DNA from: Polaromonas jejuensis NBRC 106434
Lineage (GTDB): Bacteria; Pseudomonadota; Gammaproteobacteria; Burkholderiales; Burkholderiaceae_C
NCBI RefSeq assembly: GCF_001598235.1
Contig: NZ_BCYO01000013.1
Span: 1 to 64,000 of the forward strand
DNA length: 64,000 nucleotides
Reading direction: 5' to 3'
Positions 1 through 7,884 of this stretch are shown here, one piece after another. The notes under the pieces are model-generated. The model did no database searches. It was not told the DNA's origin and saw only the letters and a program-made list of their open reading frames with translations. The position numbers and the translations under genes are program-made. Each line of letters begins with the position of its first letter. The first letter of the stretch is position 1.

Positions 1-50
1 GCGAAGCAAGAGAAAGTGAGTCGCCCGCCGGGGCGAGGCCCGGCCTGGTA
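1..50. repeat. Right end of a long inverted-repeat element (partial copy)
   Basis: The first ~50 bases match the right end of the ~0.5-kb element at 20845-21368. They share the palindrome around CGCCCGCCGGGGCG and the terminal CCCGGCCTGG. The rest of this copy lies outside the window. As at 21.4 kb, the end is followed by a copy of the short GCTATCAA-type repeat (94-139). Confidence 0.7.
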
Positions 51-93
51 GTGAAAACCCACAGCCCCAACATCAACGCGGCCGACCGAATTG

Positions 94-139
94 GCTATCA
101 ATTCAATAGCTGTTTTCGCTCATATTCATTGGGCTCAAA
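94..139 (+). repeat. Short palindromic repeat copy (GCTATCAA family)
   Basis: Core GCTATCAATTCAATAGC followed by a degenerate CTGCGCCC...TGGGCT arm. Its last bases contain the stop codon (TCA on this strand, 135-137) of the Lrp-type regulator read on the minus strand. Confidence 0.75.
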
Positions 140-599
140 CAGGAATCGCCGTAGTCTCAAACACCTCTTTCAAACACACAAAGGTGCGAATCTGCCTCAC
201 GCCCGGCAGACCTATCAACTGCGCCGCATGCAATTCGTTGAAGGAGTCGATGCTCTGAATGCGCAGCTTCACAAAGTAATCAAATTCACCGGTCACCAGT
301 TGCACTTCCAGACAGCCCGTCAGGCCGGCGGCCGCCTTTTCAAAGGCGGCAAAGGAGTCGGTGGTCGAGCGGTCCAACACCACGCCAATGATGACCAGGC
401 CGTTGTAGCCCAGCGCCCGCGGGTTCACCAGCGCCACGGTTTTGCGGATCAGCCCCAGCTCCCTGAGCTTGGCAATGCGCCGCGAGCAGGCGGGCGGGCT
501 GAGGTTGGTTTTTTCAGCCAATTCGATGTTGGGCAGGGAGGCGTCCTGCTGCAGCAGCTTCAGGAGCTTGCGGTCAATCCGGTCGAGTGTGATTTCCAT
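135..599 (-). CDS. Lrp/AsnC-family transcriptional regulator (AcdR-like)
   Basis: A 154-residue Lrp/AsnC regulator. It has an N-terminal winged helix-turn-helix (residues ~4-60, with NIELAEKTNLSPPACSRRI) and a C-terminal AsnC/RAM ligand-binding domain. The start at 599 (MEITLDRIDRK) fits the family N-terminus; longer readings up to 641 add an atypical leader. It is divergent from the ACC deaminase gene, 229 bp apart. In Pseudomonas and Azospirillum an Lrp-like protein, AcdR, controls acdS from this same arrangement, so that role is inferred here. The stop codon lies inside a copy of the short genomic repeat. Confidence 0.9.
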   Translation of the reverse strand: MEITLDRIDRKLLKLLQQDASLPNIELAEKTNLSPPACSRRIAKLRELGLIRKTVALVNPRALGYNGLVIIGVVLDRSTTDSFAAFEKAAAGLTGCLEVQLVTGEFDYFVKLRIQSIDSFNELHAAQLIGLPGVRQIRTFVCLKEVFETTAIPV

Positions 600-828
600 A
601 GATGTATTGGATAAATATTGCATGAATTCAAAAAATATCAAAATTAATTTTATTCAAATCCCGAAAGAAGATGAATGCATAGCTTTGTCATCAAGAGTAT
701 GCAATTAATTTCTGCCATGTCTGGCTACGATTTATGCACGACTGTTCAACACCTTAGAGCCAGCCATGCCCTCCTTTTTTGCGGCCATCACAGTCCACGC
801 AATGGGGCTTTCACCGGAACCACGATCC

Positions 829-1857
829 ATGCCACTCACGCTCAATCTCAAAAAGTTTCCCAGACATTCGCTGACCTTCGGCCCCACGCCCATCCAGCCG
901 CTCAAGCGCCTGAGCGCCCACCTGGGCGGCAAGGTCGAGCTGTATGCCAAGCGCGAGGACTGCAACAGCGGCCTGGCCTTCGGCGGCAACAAGACCCGCA
1001 AGCTCGAATACCTGATTCCCGAGGCGCTGGCGCAAGGCTGCGACACGCTGGTCTCCATCGGCGGCATCCAGTCCAACCAGACGCGCCAGGTGGCGGCCGT
1101 GGCGGCGCATCTGGGCATGAAGTGCGTGCTGGTGCAGGAGAACTGGGTGAACTATTCCGATGCGGTGTACGACCGCGTTGGCAATATCGAGATGTCGCGC
1201 ATCATGGGCGCCGACGTGCGCCTGGATGCGGCCGGTTTCGATATCGGCATTCGCCCGAGCTGGGAGCAGGCGATGGACGATGTGCGCAAAGCCGGCGGCA
1301 AGCCCTTTCCCATTCCGGCCGGCTGCTCCGAGCATCCTTATGGCGGCCTGGGCTTTGTCGGCTTTGCCGAAGAAGTGCGGGCGCAGGAGGCCGAGCTTGG
1401 CTTCAAATTCGATTACATCGTTGTCTGCTCGGTCACCGGCAGTACCCAGGCCGGCATGGTGGTCGGCTTTGCCGCGGACGGTCGGGCCGATCGGGTCATC
1501 GGCATCGATGCCTCCGCCAAGCCCGCGCAAACCAGGGCGCAAATCCTGCGCATTGCACAGAACACCGCCAGGCTGGTCGAGTTGGATCGTGACATCACCG
1601 AGAAGGATGTTGTGCTGGACACCCGCTATGGCGGCCCCGAATACGGCCTGCCGTCCGAAGGCACGCTGGAGGCGATCCGCCTGTGCGCACGGCAGGAGGG
1701 CATGCTGACCGACCCGGTGTACGAAGGCAAGTCCATGCAGGGCATGATCGACAAGGTCCGCCTTGGCGAATTCCCGGCCGGCTCGCGCGTGCTTTATGCG
1801 CACCTGGGCGGCGTGCCGGCCCTCAATGCCTACAGTTTCCTGTTTCGCAACGGCTGA
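829..1857 (+). CDS. acdS: 1-aminocyclopropane-1-carboxylate (ACC) deaminase
   Basis: A 342-residue PLP enzyme of the tryptophan-synthase-beta fold that cleaves ACC, the plant ethylene precursor, to 2-oxobutyrate and ammonia. The family is about 338 residues long. The PLP lysine is in GGNKTRK (K55, equivalent to K51 of the Pseudomonas enzyme). The carboxylate-binding serine is in GGIQSNQT (S82, equivalent to S78), and PEYGLPSEG near the C-terminus matches the active-site Tyr/Glu segment. The start at 829 gives the family N-terminus; an upstream ATG at 766 would add 21 unrelated residues. D-cysteine desulfhydrase is a close relative, but the length and the divergent Lrp gene favour ACC deaminase. 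It suggests plant association or recent contact with plants. Confidence 0.92.
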   Translation: MPLTLNLKKFPRHSLTFGPTPIQPLKRLSAHLGGKVELYAKREDCNSGLAFGGNKTRKLEYLIPEALAQGCDTLVSIGGIQSNQTRQVAAVAAHLGMKCVLVQENWVNYSDAVYDRVGNIEMSRIMGADVRLDAAGFDIGIRPSWEQAMDDVRKAGGKPFPIPAGCSEHPYGGLGFVGFAEEVRAQEAELGFKFDYIVVCSVTGSTQAGMVVGFAADGRADRVIGIDASAKPAQTRAQILRIAQNTARLVELDRDITEKDVVLDTRYGGPEYGLPSEGTLEAIRLCARQEGMLTDPVYEGKSMQGMIDKVRLGEFPAGSRVLYAHLGGVPALNAYSFLFRNG

Positions 1858-1859
1858 CC

Positions 1860-2096
1860 ATGGATTTGCCCGCCGCGCTGGACCCGGTGCTCGGCGCCCG
1901 CCTGCTCGATTTGCTCCGCACGGCAGCGCCGGGCAGTGAAGCCGGCACGGGAATGCTGCGTGCGGCGCTGGAGGATCCGGCGGTGCACACCGTGGTCCTG
2001 GCGCTGACATTGGGTGATGAGCCCGTTGCCAGCCTGGTGCAAGTCACCCACGCGTCAGACTCACTTGGCCGATGGAAGGATCTTTCCTGTATCTGA
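1860..2096 (+). CDS. Hypothetical protein, 78 residues
   Basis: The ATG lies two bases after the acdS stop, so translation would be coupled. The product is Leu/Ala-rich and mostly helical at the start, and I recognise no family. It is followed by a hairpin with a short T-run (2126-2155). It may be the 5' remnant of a longer gene, since the duplicated prfC piece and hybrid pseudogene nearby show that this segment was rearranged. Confidence 0.45.
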   Translation: MDLPAALDPVLGARLLDLLRTAAPGSEAGTGMLRAALEDPAVHTVVLALTLGDEPVASLVQVTHASDSLGRWKDLSCI

Positions 2097-2125
2097 GGTC
2101 TTGATGGTGGATGGGGAGAGGACGG

Positions 2126-2155
2126 CGGATGCGGTCTATGCCGCCATCCGCTTTT
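2126..2155 (+). terminator. Rho-independent terminator after acdS
   Basis: CGGATGCGG pairs with CCG-C-CATCCG (one bulged base) around a short loop, followed by CTTTT. Confidence 0.6.
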
Positions 2156-2220
2156 GAATGCCCGTGTGCTGAAGCCGGCGTTGCAACTCGTACCGTCGGC
2201 ATACTGTCCCGAACGATTTT

Positions 2221-2273
2221 GCTATGAAAAATGTAGCTTCCTGCGCCCATATTGATTGGGCTTGAAGGCTAAA
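2221..2273 (+). repeat. Short palindromic repeat copy (GCTATCAA family)
   Basis: GCTATGAAAAATGTAGC core followed by TTCCTGCGCCCATA and TGGGCTTGA. It sits at the same position relative to the duplicated prfC end as the copy at 4420 does to the intact gene, so it was duplicated with it. Confidence 0.8.
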
Positions 2274-2277
2274 TCGC

Positions 2278-2705
2278 CTACATCTTCGACTGGAAAACCA
2301 GCCCGGCGTGCTCGCGCAGCGCATGGAACTTGATCTTGGGCCACTGCTGCTCCACCGCACGCAGGGTGGCGCTGTGGTCCACCAGCAGGGTGGGTGCATC
2401 GACGGCATCGAGGGCCACGCGGTGCGAGTTGGCGTCCATGAATTTTTTCAGCTCGTTGGCGTCGTCGGAGGTGACCCAGCGCGCCAGTTGAAGTTGCTGC
2501 CCATGATGCGGGCCTTGACGCCGTACTCATGTTCCAGCCGGTGCGCCACCACTTCAAACTGCAGCTGGCCCACCGTGCCCAGCAGCAGCTCGGCCTTGAT
2601 ATCCTGGTCCACCCGCGCAAGCGCCTGATCCAGCGACTTCAGGCCAATCACGCACCAGGGGCAGGAAACGTCGGACACCAAGTCGATGTTGAGTGAGGTC
2701 ATCAT
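2278..2705 (-). pseudogene. Hybrid pseudogene: DsbA/FrnE-like 5' end fused to duplicated prfC 3' end
   Basis: The first ~39 codons (from 2705) encode the start of a DsbA-family (FrnE-like) thiol oxidoreductase, with a CPWC redox motif in VSDVSCPWCVIG. The frame then runs into VGQLQFEVVAHRLEHEYG, a copy of the C-terminal part of release factor 3. That copy closely matches the intact prfC at 4476-4790. One base is missing at about 2489 relative to prfC, so the frame shifts after GSNFN and the prfC tail continues in another frame to a stop at 2278-2280. Neither part can be functional: the DsbA-like fold is truncated and the prfC piece is shifted. It arose by illegitimate joining of a duplicated prfC end to a truncated oxidoreductase gene. 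Confidence 0.85.
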
Positions 2706-2922
2706 GGGCTGCCTTTTGGGGAAATTCCACGCGAGGTCATTTTGACGTGCCGTTGCCTAGCTCGTGATGATTCCTTGAATTTTCAAGCGCCGCCTGCGCT
2801 TGCTTCACCCACAGAACGACGCTCCTTTCAAAATCCTTTCAAAAAACTGTCACGCACGGTTTTTATGATTCCAGCAGCGCGGGCTCTTCCACGGCCTGCG
2901 CCTAACCCTTGGAATCAAAAAA

Positions 2923-4362
2923 ATGCCCGACCTGGCTCATCCTACCCACCCCACCCGACGCACAGCCCTGAAGTTTCTGGCCACGGCCCCCATGCTGCCG
3001 CTGGGGGCGCTGGCGCTCGCTCTTATTGCTGCGGCTGCTGCCGCCCTGGCTTCATCACCGCTTTACGCGCAGACCGCTGTTCCCGCCTATTCCGCCACCC
3101 TGGCCGGCCATGTGGTGATGCCCGCAAAGTCCTTTATCGCAGCGCCCAAGGACGCGCCGCAAGACCTGCAGATCAGCGCCAAATTCACCACGGGCAAGCG
3201 CGTGGAGGCCGTCGGCACGGTCGAAGGCTTGTCGGCCGGCCGCCCCACCGGCGTGTCCCTGCCCTTCAAGGGTCAGCCATTGCAGGGTCACTCCGGCATC
3301 AAGAAAATGCCCGACGGCAGTTTCTGGATCCTGACCGACAACGGCTTTGGTTCCAAGGCCAACTCGCCCGATTCGATGCTGTACCTCAACCGCTACCGCA
3401 TCGACTTCAAGGGCGGCAGCATGAAGCGCCTGGAAACGATTTTCCTGCATGATCCGGACAAAAAAGTGCCGTTTCGCATCGTCCATGAAGGCACACGGCA
3501 GCGCTACCTGACGGGCAGCGACTTCGACACCGAGAGCTTCCAGTTTGCCGGCGGTGCCCTGTGGATTGGCGACGAGTTCGGCCCCTTCCTGATCAAGACC
3601 GACCTGAAGGGCAAAGTGCTGGCCGTGTTTGAGACGCTGGTCGACGGCAAGGTGGTGCGCTCGCCCGATCATCCGGCTGTGACCACGCCGGCCGTGCCCG
3701 GCGGTGCGGTGGATTTCCAGGTGCGCCGTTCCAAGGGCTTTGAAGGCATGGCGGTGTCCAAAGACGGCAGCAAGCTCTATGCGCTGCTGGAAGGCGCGTT
3801 GTGGGATGCGTCTGCCAAGGCCAACGAGAAGCTGAACGACAAAGACTACCTGCGCGTGCTCGAGTTCGATGTGAAGCGCGAAACCTGGACCGGCCGCCAC
3901 TGGAAGTATGTGCTGGAGAACAACGGCCACGCGATTGGCGACTTCAACATGATCGACGGTACGACCGGCCTCATCATTGAGCGCGACAACGGCGAAGGCA
4001 CGGCCGACAAGGCCTGCCCGGAAGGCCAGAAACGTACCGATTGCTTTCACGACATCGCCAAGTTCAAACGTGTCTACAAGGTGGAGCTAAGCGATGCCAA
4101 CGTGGGCGGTGCGCTGCGCAAGATCGGCTACATCGATCTGATGGCTATCGCCGACCCGGCCAAGCTGGCGCGCAAGCCGCTCAACAACGGCGTGCTGACC
4201 TTTCCCTTCTTCACGATTGAAAACGTCGATGTGGTGGACGCCACGCACATCGTGGTCGGCAACGACAACAACCTGCCGTTCTCCAGCAGCCGTGAGCCCA
4301 ACAAGGCCGACGACAACGAGCTGGTGTTGCTGGAAGTCGGCGATTTGCTGAAGGCGAACTAA
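2923..4362 (+). CDS. Exported esterase-like / phytase-like family protein
   Basis: A 479-residue protein of the 'esterase-like activity of phytase' family (beta-propeller type). The N-terminus has a twin-arginine pair (TRRTALKFLA) and a long hydrophobic stretch ending near LYAQ (~residue 50), so it is probably exported, possibly by Tat. Family-like segments include GHSGIKKMPDGSFWILTDNG, GGALWIGDEFGPF, FEGMAVSKDG and the C-terminal VVGNDNNLPFS. The substrate is unknown; a phosphate-ester or lactone is conceivable. The gene stands alone and is followed by a strong terminator. Its start has only a weak ribosome-binding site. Confidence 0.8.
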   Translation: MPDLAHPTHPTRRTALKFLATAPMLPLGALALALIAAAAAALASSPLYAQTAVPAYSATLAGHVVMPAKSFIAAPKDAPQDLQISAKFTTGKRVEAVGTVEGLSAGRPTGVSLPFKGQPLQGHSGIKKMPDGSFWILTDNGFGSKANSPDSMLYLNRYRIDFKGGSMKRLETIFLHDPDKKVPFRIVHEGTRQRYLTGSDFDTESFQFAGGALWIGDEFGPFLIKTDLKGKVLAVFETLVDGKVVRSPDHPAVTTPAVPGGAVDFQVRRSKGFEGMAVSKDGSKLYALLEGALWDASAKANEKLNDKDYLRVLEFDVKRETWTGRHWKYVLENNGHAIGDFNMIDGTTGLIIERDNGEGTADKACPEGQKRTDCFHDIAKFKRVYKVELSDANVGGALRKIGYIDLMAIADPAKLARKPLNNGVLTFPFFTIENVDVVDATHIVVGNDNNLPFSSSREPNKADDNELVLLEVGDLLKAN

Positions 4363-4370
4363 AGCGCTGG

Positions 4371-4406
4371 GGCGGATGCGTGGCCGTCGCCAGCATCCGC
4401 CTTTTT
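4371..4406 (+). terminator. Rho-independent terminator
   Basis: A perfect 9-bp stem GGCGGATGC / GCATCCGCC with a 13-base loop, followed by TTTTT, just after the phytase-like gene. Confidence 0.85.
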
Positions 4407-4419
4407 CTTCATTATTTCT

Positions 4420-4472
4420 GCTACAAAAAAAGTAGCTGCTTGCGCCCGTACATCGTGGGCTAGAGCCCTAAA
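4420..4472 (+). repeat. Short palindromic repeat copy (GCTATCAA family)
   Basis: GCTACAAAAAAAGTAGC core, then TGCTTGCGCCCGTA and TGGGCTAGA. It lies between two convergent genes, 3 bases from the prfC stop codon. Confidence 0.85.
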
Positions 4473-4475
4473 TCA

Positions 4476-6092
4476 CTACATCTTCGCCTGAAAAACCAGC
4501 CCGGCGTGCTCGCGCAGCGCATGGAACTTGATCTTGGGCCACTGCTGCTCCACCGCGCGCAAGGTGGCGCTGTGATCGACCAGCAGGGTGGGCGCATCGA
4601 CGGCATCGAGGGCCACGCGGTGCGCGTTGGCATCCATGAATTTTTTCAGCTCGTGGGTGTCATCTGAAGTAACCCAGCGCGCCAGGTTGAAGTTGCTGCC
4701 CATGATGCGGGCCTTCACGCCGTACTCATGCTCCAGCCGGTGCGCCACCACTTCAAACTGCAGCTGGCCAACCGCGCCCAGCAGCAGCAGCGAGCCGGCG
4801 ATGGGGCGAAACACCTGGATCGCACCTTCCTCACCCAGCTGCGTGAGGCCGGCGCGCAGCTGCTTGCTGCGCAGCGGGTCGGCCACTTCCACGGCGCGGA
4901 ACATTTCCGGCGCGAAGAAGGGCAGGCCGGTGAACTGCAGCGCCTCGCCCTCGGTCAGCGTGTCGCCCAGCTGTAGCACGCCGTGGTTGGGAATGCCTAT
5001 GATGTCGCCGGCAAAGGCGGTGTCCAGCAGTTCGCGGCGCTGGCTCATGAAGCTCACCACCGTGTTGGGCCGCAGCTCCTTGCCGCTGCGCACCACCTTC
5101 AGGCGCATGCCGCGCGAGAACTCGCCGCTGGCCACGCGCAGGAAGGCGATGCGGTCGCGGTGCGCCGGGTCCATATTGGCCTGGATCTTGAACACCACGC
5201 CGGAGAATTTCTTTTCCTGCGGTTGCACCACGCGCTGCATGGCCGGGCGTTCGGCCGGTGCCGGGGCCAGATCGACCAGCGCGTCCAGCACTTCCTGCAC
5301 GCCGAAGTTGTTGATGGCAGAGCCGAAAAACATGGGCGTTTGCTTGCCGCTTAGGAAGTCTTCGCGGTTGAATTCGGGCGATGCGCCCTCCAGCAGCTCC
5401 AGCTCGTCCTGCGCCTGCGTGAATTCGGCGCCAAAGCGTTTGGCCGCCTCGGCGTTGTCCAGGCCGGCCAGAATTTCATCGTCGCCGCCGGCCTTGTCTT
5501 CGCCGGGGCTGAAGACGCGCATGCGTTTTTCGCGCCGGTCATAAACGCCGTGGAACAGCTTGCCCATGCCGACCGGCCAGGTGAAGGGCACGACCGTCAT
5601 GCCCAGTTCCTGCTCGATCTCGTCCATCACGCTCATCGGGTCCTGCACCTCGCGGTCCATTTTGTTGACGAACGTGAGGATGGGCGTGTTGCGGGCGCGG
5701 CAGACCTGCAGCAGGCGGCGCGTCTGCGGCTCGACGCCATTGGCCGCATCAATCACCATCAGCGCGGCGTCCACGGCCGTCAGCACGCGGTAGGTGTCTT
5801 CCGAGAAGTCCTGGTGGCCGGGGGTGTCGAGCAGGTTGATGACGCAGTCGCGGTATTCCATCTGCATGACCGAGCTGGCCACCGAGATGCCGCGCTGCTT
5901 TTCAATTTCCATCCAGTCGGATGTGGCGTGGCGCGCGGCCTTGCGGGCCTTCACGCTGCCGGCGATCTGGATGGCGCCCGAGAACAGCAGCAGCTTTTCA
6001 GTCAGCGTGGTCTTGCCGGCGTCGGGGTGGGAAATGATGGCAAACGTGCGGCGGCGCTTGACCTGTTTGGCGATATCGGTGGTTTCGGACAT
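4476..6092 (-). CDS. prfC: Peptide chain release factor 3 (RF3)
   Basis: A 538-residue translational GTPase that recycles RF1/RF2 from the ribosome after termination. G1 is SHPDAGKTT, G3 is DTPGHQDF and G4 is NKMD, followed by domain II and the C-terminal domain with LLLGAVGQLQFEVV. The start at 6092 (MSETTDIAKQ) has GAGG five bases upstream, which decides against the ATG at 6101. The last ~100 codons are duplicated in the pseudogene at 2278-2705. Confidence 0.97.
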   Translation of the reverse strand: MSETTDIAKQVKRRRTFAIISHPDAGKTTLTEKLLLFSGAIQIAGSVKARKAARHATSDWMEIEKQRGISVASSVMQMEYRDCVINLLDTPGHQDFSEDTYRVLTAVDAALMVIDAANGVEPQTRRLLQVCRARNTPILTFVNKMDREVQDPMSVMDEIEQELGMTVVPFTWPVGMGKLFHGVYDRREKRMRVFSPGEDKAGGDDEILAGLDNAEAAKRFGAEFTQAQDELELLEGASPEFNREDFLSGKQTPMFFGSAINNFGVQEVLDALVDLAPAPAERPAMQRVVQPQEKKFSGVVFKIQANMDPAHRDRIAFLRVASGEFSRGMRLKVVRSGKELRPNTVVSFMSQRRELLDTAFAGDIIGIPNHGVLQLGDTLTEGEALQFTGLPFFAPEMFRAVEVADPLRSKQLRAGLTQLGEEGAIQVFRPIAGSLLLLGAVGQLQFEVVAHRLEHEYGVKARIMGSNFNLARWVTSDDTHELKKFMDANAHRVALDAVDAPTLLVDHSATLRAVEQQWPKIKFHALREHAGLVFQAKM

Positions 6093-6137
6093 AACCCTCA
6101 ATTATCGGTGACGGCGCTGGCCCGCCGCCATCTGCGC

Positions 6138-6374
6138 CTATTTGGCCTCCCGGGTGAAGCGTGCTTGCCGGATGCCGTCGATCACGACCTCTTCATTGAA
6201 CATGGCGGCCGGCCGCACCCACAGGCCTTTTTCGCCGTAGAGCGCCCGGTACAGCGTCATGGGCTCCAGTGTTTCGCTGTGGCGGACCGTGCCCAGCACC
6301 TCATACAGCATGCCCTTGTAATGGCGGTACAGGCCGGGCGGCGTGGTGATCAGCGGGGGAAGGGCGTCGGACAT
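6138..6374 (-). CDS. DUF1653 domain protein
   Basis: 78 residues with the DUF1653 signature: GLYRHYKGMLYEVLG near the start, then ETLEPMTLYRALYGEKGLWVRP. Members are small, widespread and uncharacterised. The ATG at 6374 fits the family N-terminus; TTG at 6380 is the alternative. It lies 45 bp upstream of prfC on the same strand, so the two may be co-transcribed, and it is divergent from rsmB. Confidence 0.85.
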   Translation of the reverse strand: MSDALPPLITTPPGLYRHYKGMLYEVLGTVRHSETLEPMTLYRALYGEKGLWVRPAAMFNEEVVIDGIRQARFTREAK

Positions 6375-6429
6375 GGTCAATCAGGACTCAAAAAGTGGCC
6401 CAGAGGGCCGCAATGGGACAATAGGGGCT

Positions 6430-7686
6430 ATGCATCCTAAAGCCTTACTCGACAGTTGTTCCGAGCTCATCAAGCAGGTTCTCAAATTTGACCACCCCGC
6501 CGACATGGTGGTGTCGCGCTATTTCCGCGAGCTGCGCCTGGGCCCCCGCGAGCGCGCCACCTTGGCCGAGACGGTTTACGGCGTGTTGCGCAAAAAAAAT
6601 CTTTACACCTACCTCGCCCAGCATGGCAGCGGCCCCGTGGAGCGCCGTCTGGCGATTCTGGGTTTTGCCGCCGAACGCGACTACCTGCTGAGCGCATTGA
6701 GCGACCAGGAAAAGGACTGGCTGGCCCGCTGCGACCAGGTCAAGCCCTCGGACCTGATGGAGCTGCACCGCCACAACCTGCCGCAGTGGCTGGTCGAGCC
6801 GCTGAAAGCCCAGTTGGGTGATGATTTCTGGCCGCTGGTCGAAAGCCTCAACGCCCCCGCGGGGCTGGACTTGCGTGTCAATACCTTGAAGGATAAAAGG
6901 GCTGAAGTGCAGAAGGAGCTTGCGAAGGAAGCTATTAAAACAGTAGCGACACCGTATTCTCCCTGGGGCCTGCGGCTGGCGGACAAGCCGCAGCTGGCCA
7001 GGCTGGATGCCTTCACGCGCGGTGCGATTGAAGTGCAGGACGAGGGCTCGCAGCTGCTGGCCCTGCTGCTCGATGCCAAGCGCGGCGAAATGGTGGTGGA
7101 CTTTTGCGCCGGCGCCGGCGGCAAGACGCTGGCCATTGGCGCTTCCATGCGCAACACCGGGCGCCTGTACGCTTTCGACACCTCCGGCCACCGGCTGGAT
7201 GCGCTCAAGCCCAGGCTGGCACGCAGCGGCCTGTCCAACGTCCATCCGGTGGCGATTGCGCATGAGCGCGATGACCGCATCAAGCGGCTGGCCGGCAAGA
7301 TAGACCGGGTGCTGGTGGACGCGCCCTGCTCGGGGCTGGGCACCTTGCGGCGCAATCCTGACCTGAAGTGGCGGCAGAGTCCCAAGGCGATTCAGGAGCT
7401 GACCGCCAAGCAAACCGCCATTTTGCAAAGCGCGGCACGCCTTCTGAAGCCCGGCGGGCGCCTGGTTTACGCCACCTGCAGCGTCCTGCGCGATGAAAAT
7501 GAAGCGATTGCCGAGGCCTTCAGCGCAGCCAATAAAGAGTTCAATGTCCTTGAAACAGCGCCATTGCTAAGCCAGTTAGGGGTGGAGCATGCCGAAAAGC
7601 TTGGCAGCGGGCCCTACCTTCGCCTCTGGCCTTACCGGCATGAAACAGATGGTTTCTTCGCTGCTGTCTGGCAAAAAGCCCAATAA
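6430..7686 (+). CDS. rsmB: 16S rRNA m5C967 methyltransferase (RsmB/NOP2 family)
   Basis: A 418-residue SAM-dependent RNA cytosine methyltransferase. It has an N-terminal NusB-like helical part, SAM-binding VVDFCAGAGGKTL, the PCS motif in DAPCSGLGTLRRNPDLKW and the catalytic TCS in ATCSVLRDENE. The start at 6430 (MHPKALL) fits the family; upstream in-frame codons overlap the divergent DUF1653 gene. A fragment of the short genomic repeat (6931-6948) lies in frame in a linker before the catalytic domain. Assignment to C967 rather than another rRNA site is by overall resemblance. Confidence 0.88.
   Translation: MHPKALLDSCSELIKQVLKFDHPADMVVSRYFRELRLGPRERATLAETVYGVLRKKNLYTYLAQHGSGPVERRLAILGFAAERDYLLSALSDQEKDWLARCDQVKPSDLMELHRHNLPQWLVEPLKAQLGDDFWPLVESLNAPAGLDLRVNTLKDKRAEVQKELAKEAIKTVATPYSPWGLRLADKPQLARLDAFTRGAIEVQDEGSQLLALLLDAKRGEMVVDFCAGAGGKTLAIGASMRNTGRLYAFDTSGHRLDALKPRLARSGLSNVHPVAIAHERDDRIKRLAGKIDRVLVDAPCSGLGTLRRNPDLKWRQSPKAIQELTAKQTAILQSAARLLKPGGRLVYATCSVLRDENEAIAEAFSAANKEFNVLETAPLLSQLGVEHAEKLGSGPYLRLWPYRHETDGFFAAVWQKAQ
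6931..6948 (+). repeat. Short repeat core inside rsmB
   Basis: GCTATTAAAACAGTAGC, the palindromic core of the short repeat, is read in frame as AIKTVA between the N-terminal and methyltransferase domains. The downstream arm is absent. Confidence 0.55.
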
Positions 7687-7778
7687 TTTGGCGGCAAAAG
7701 GTATGGTGTAGATGCTTTTTGCCGGACTATCTGTGATTTTGTGAACTTTTCTGGCTTTGTTGGGGTCTGAAAAGGGTC

Positions 7779-7807
7779 TTGGCATTTCAGACCTGTCGGC
7801 ATACAAT
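7779..7807 (+). promoter_or_regulatory. Sigma-70 promoter of the desaturase gene
   Basis: TTGGCA (-35, 7779-7784), a 17-bp spacer and TACAAT (-10, 7802-7807). The predicted ~70-base leader before the desaturase ATG contains the direct repeat CTGGTGCAG at 7818 and 7858. Confidence 0.75.
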
Positions 7808-7884
7808 CTAGGGTTATCTGGTGCAGCCGTATAGATGCGTATCTTTTTAAGTCTTAGCTGGTGCAGATTGTTTAGAGGACTTTT

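Noticed and set aside
3055..4050. Long minus-strand frame opposite the phytase-like gene (and similar long frames opposite valS, ftsK and livHM)
   Set aside because: Typical mirror frames of high-GC genes; the plus-strand or cognate gene has clear family motifs.
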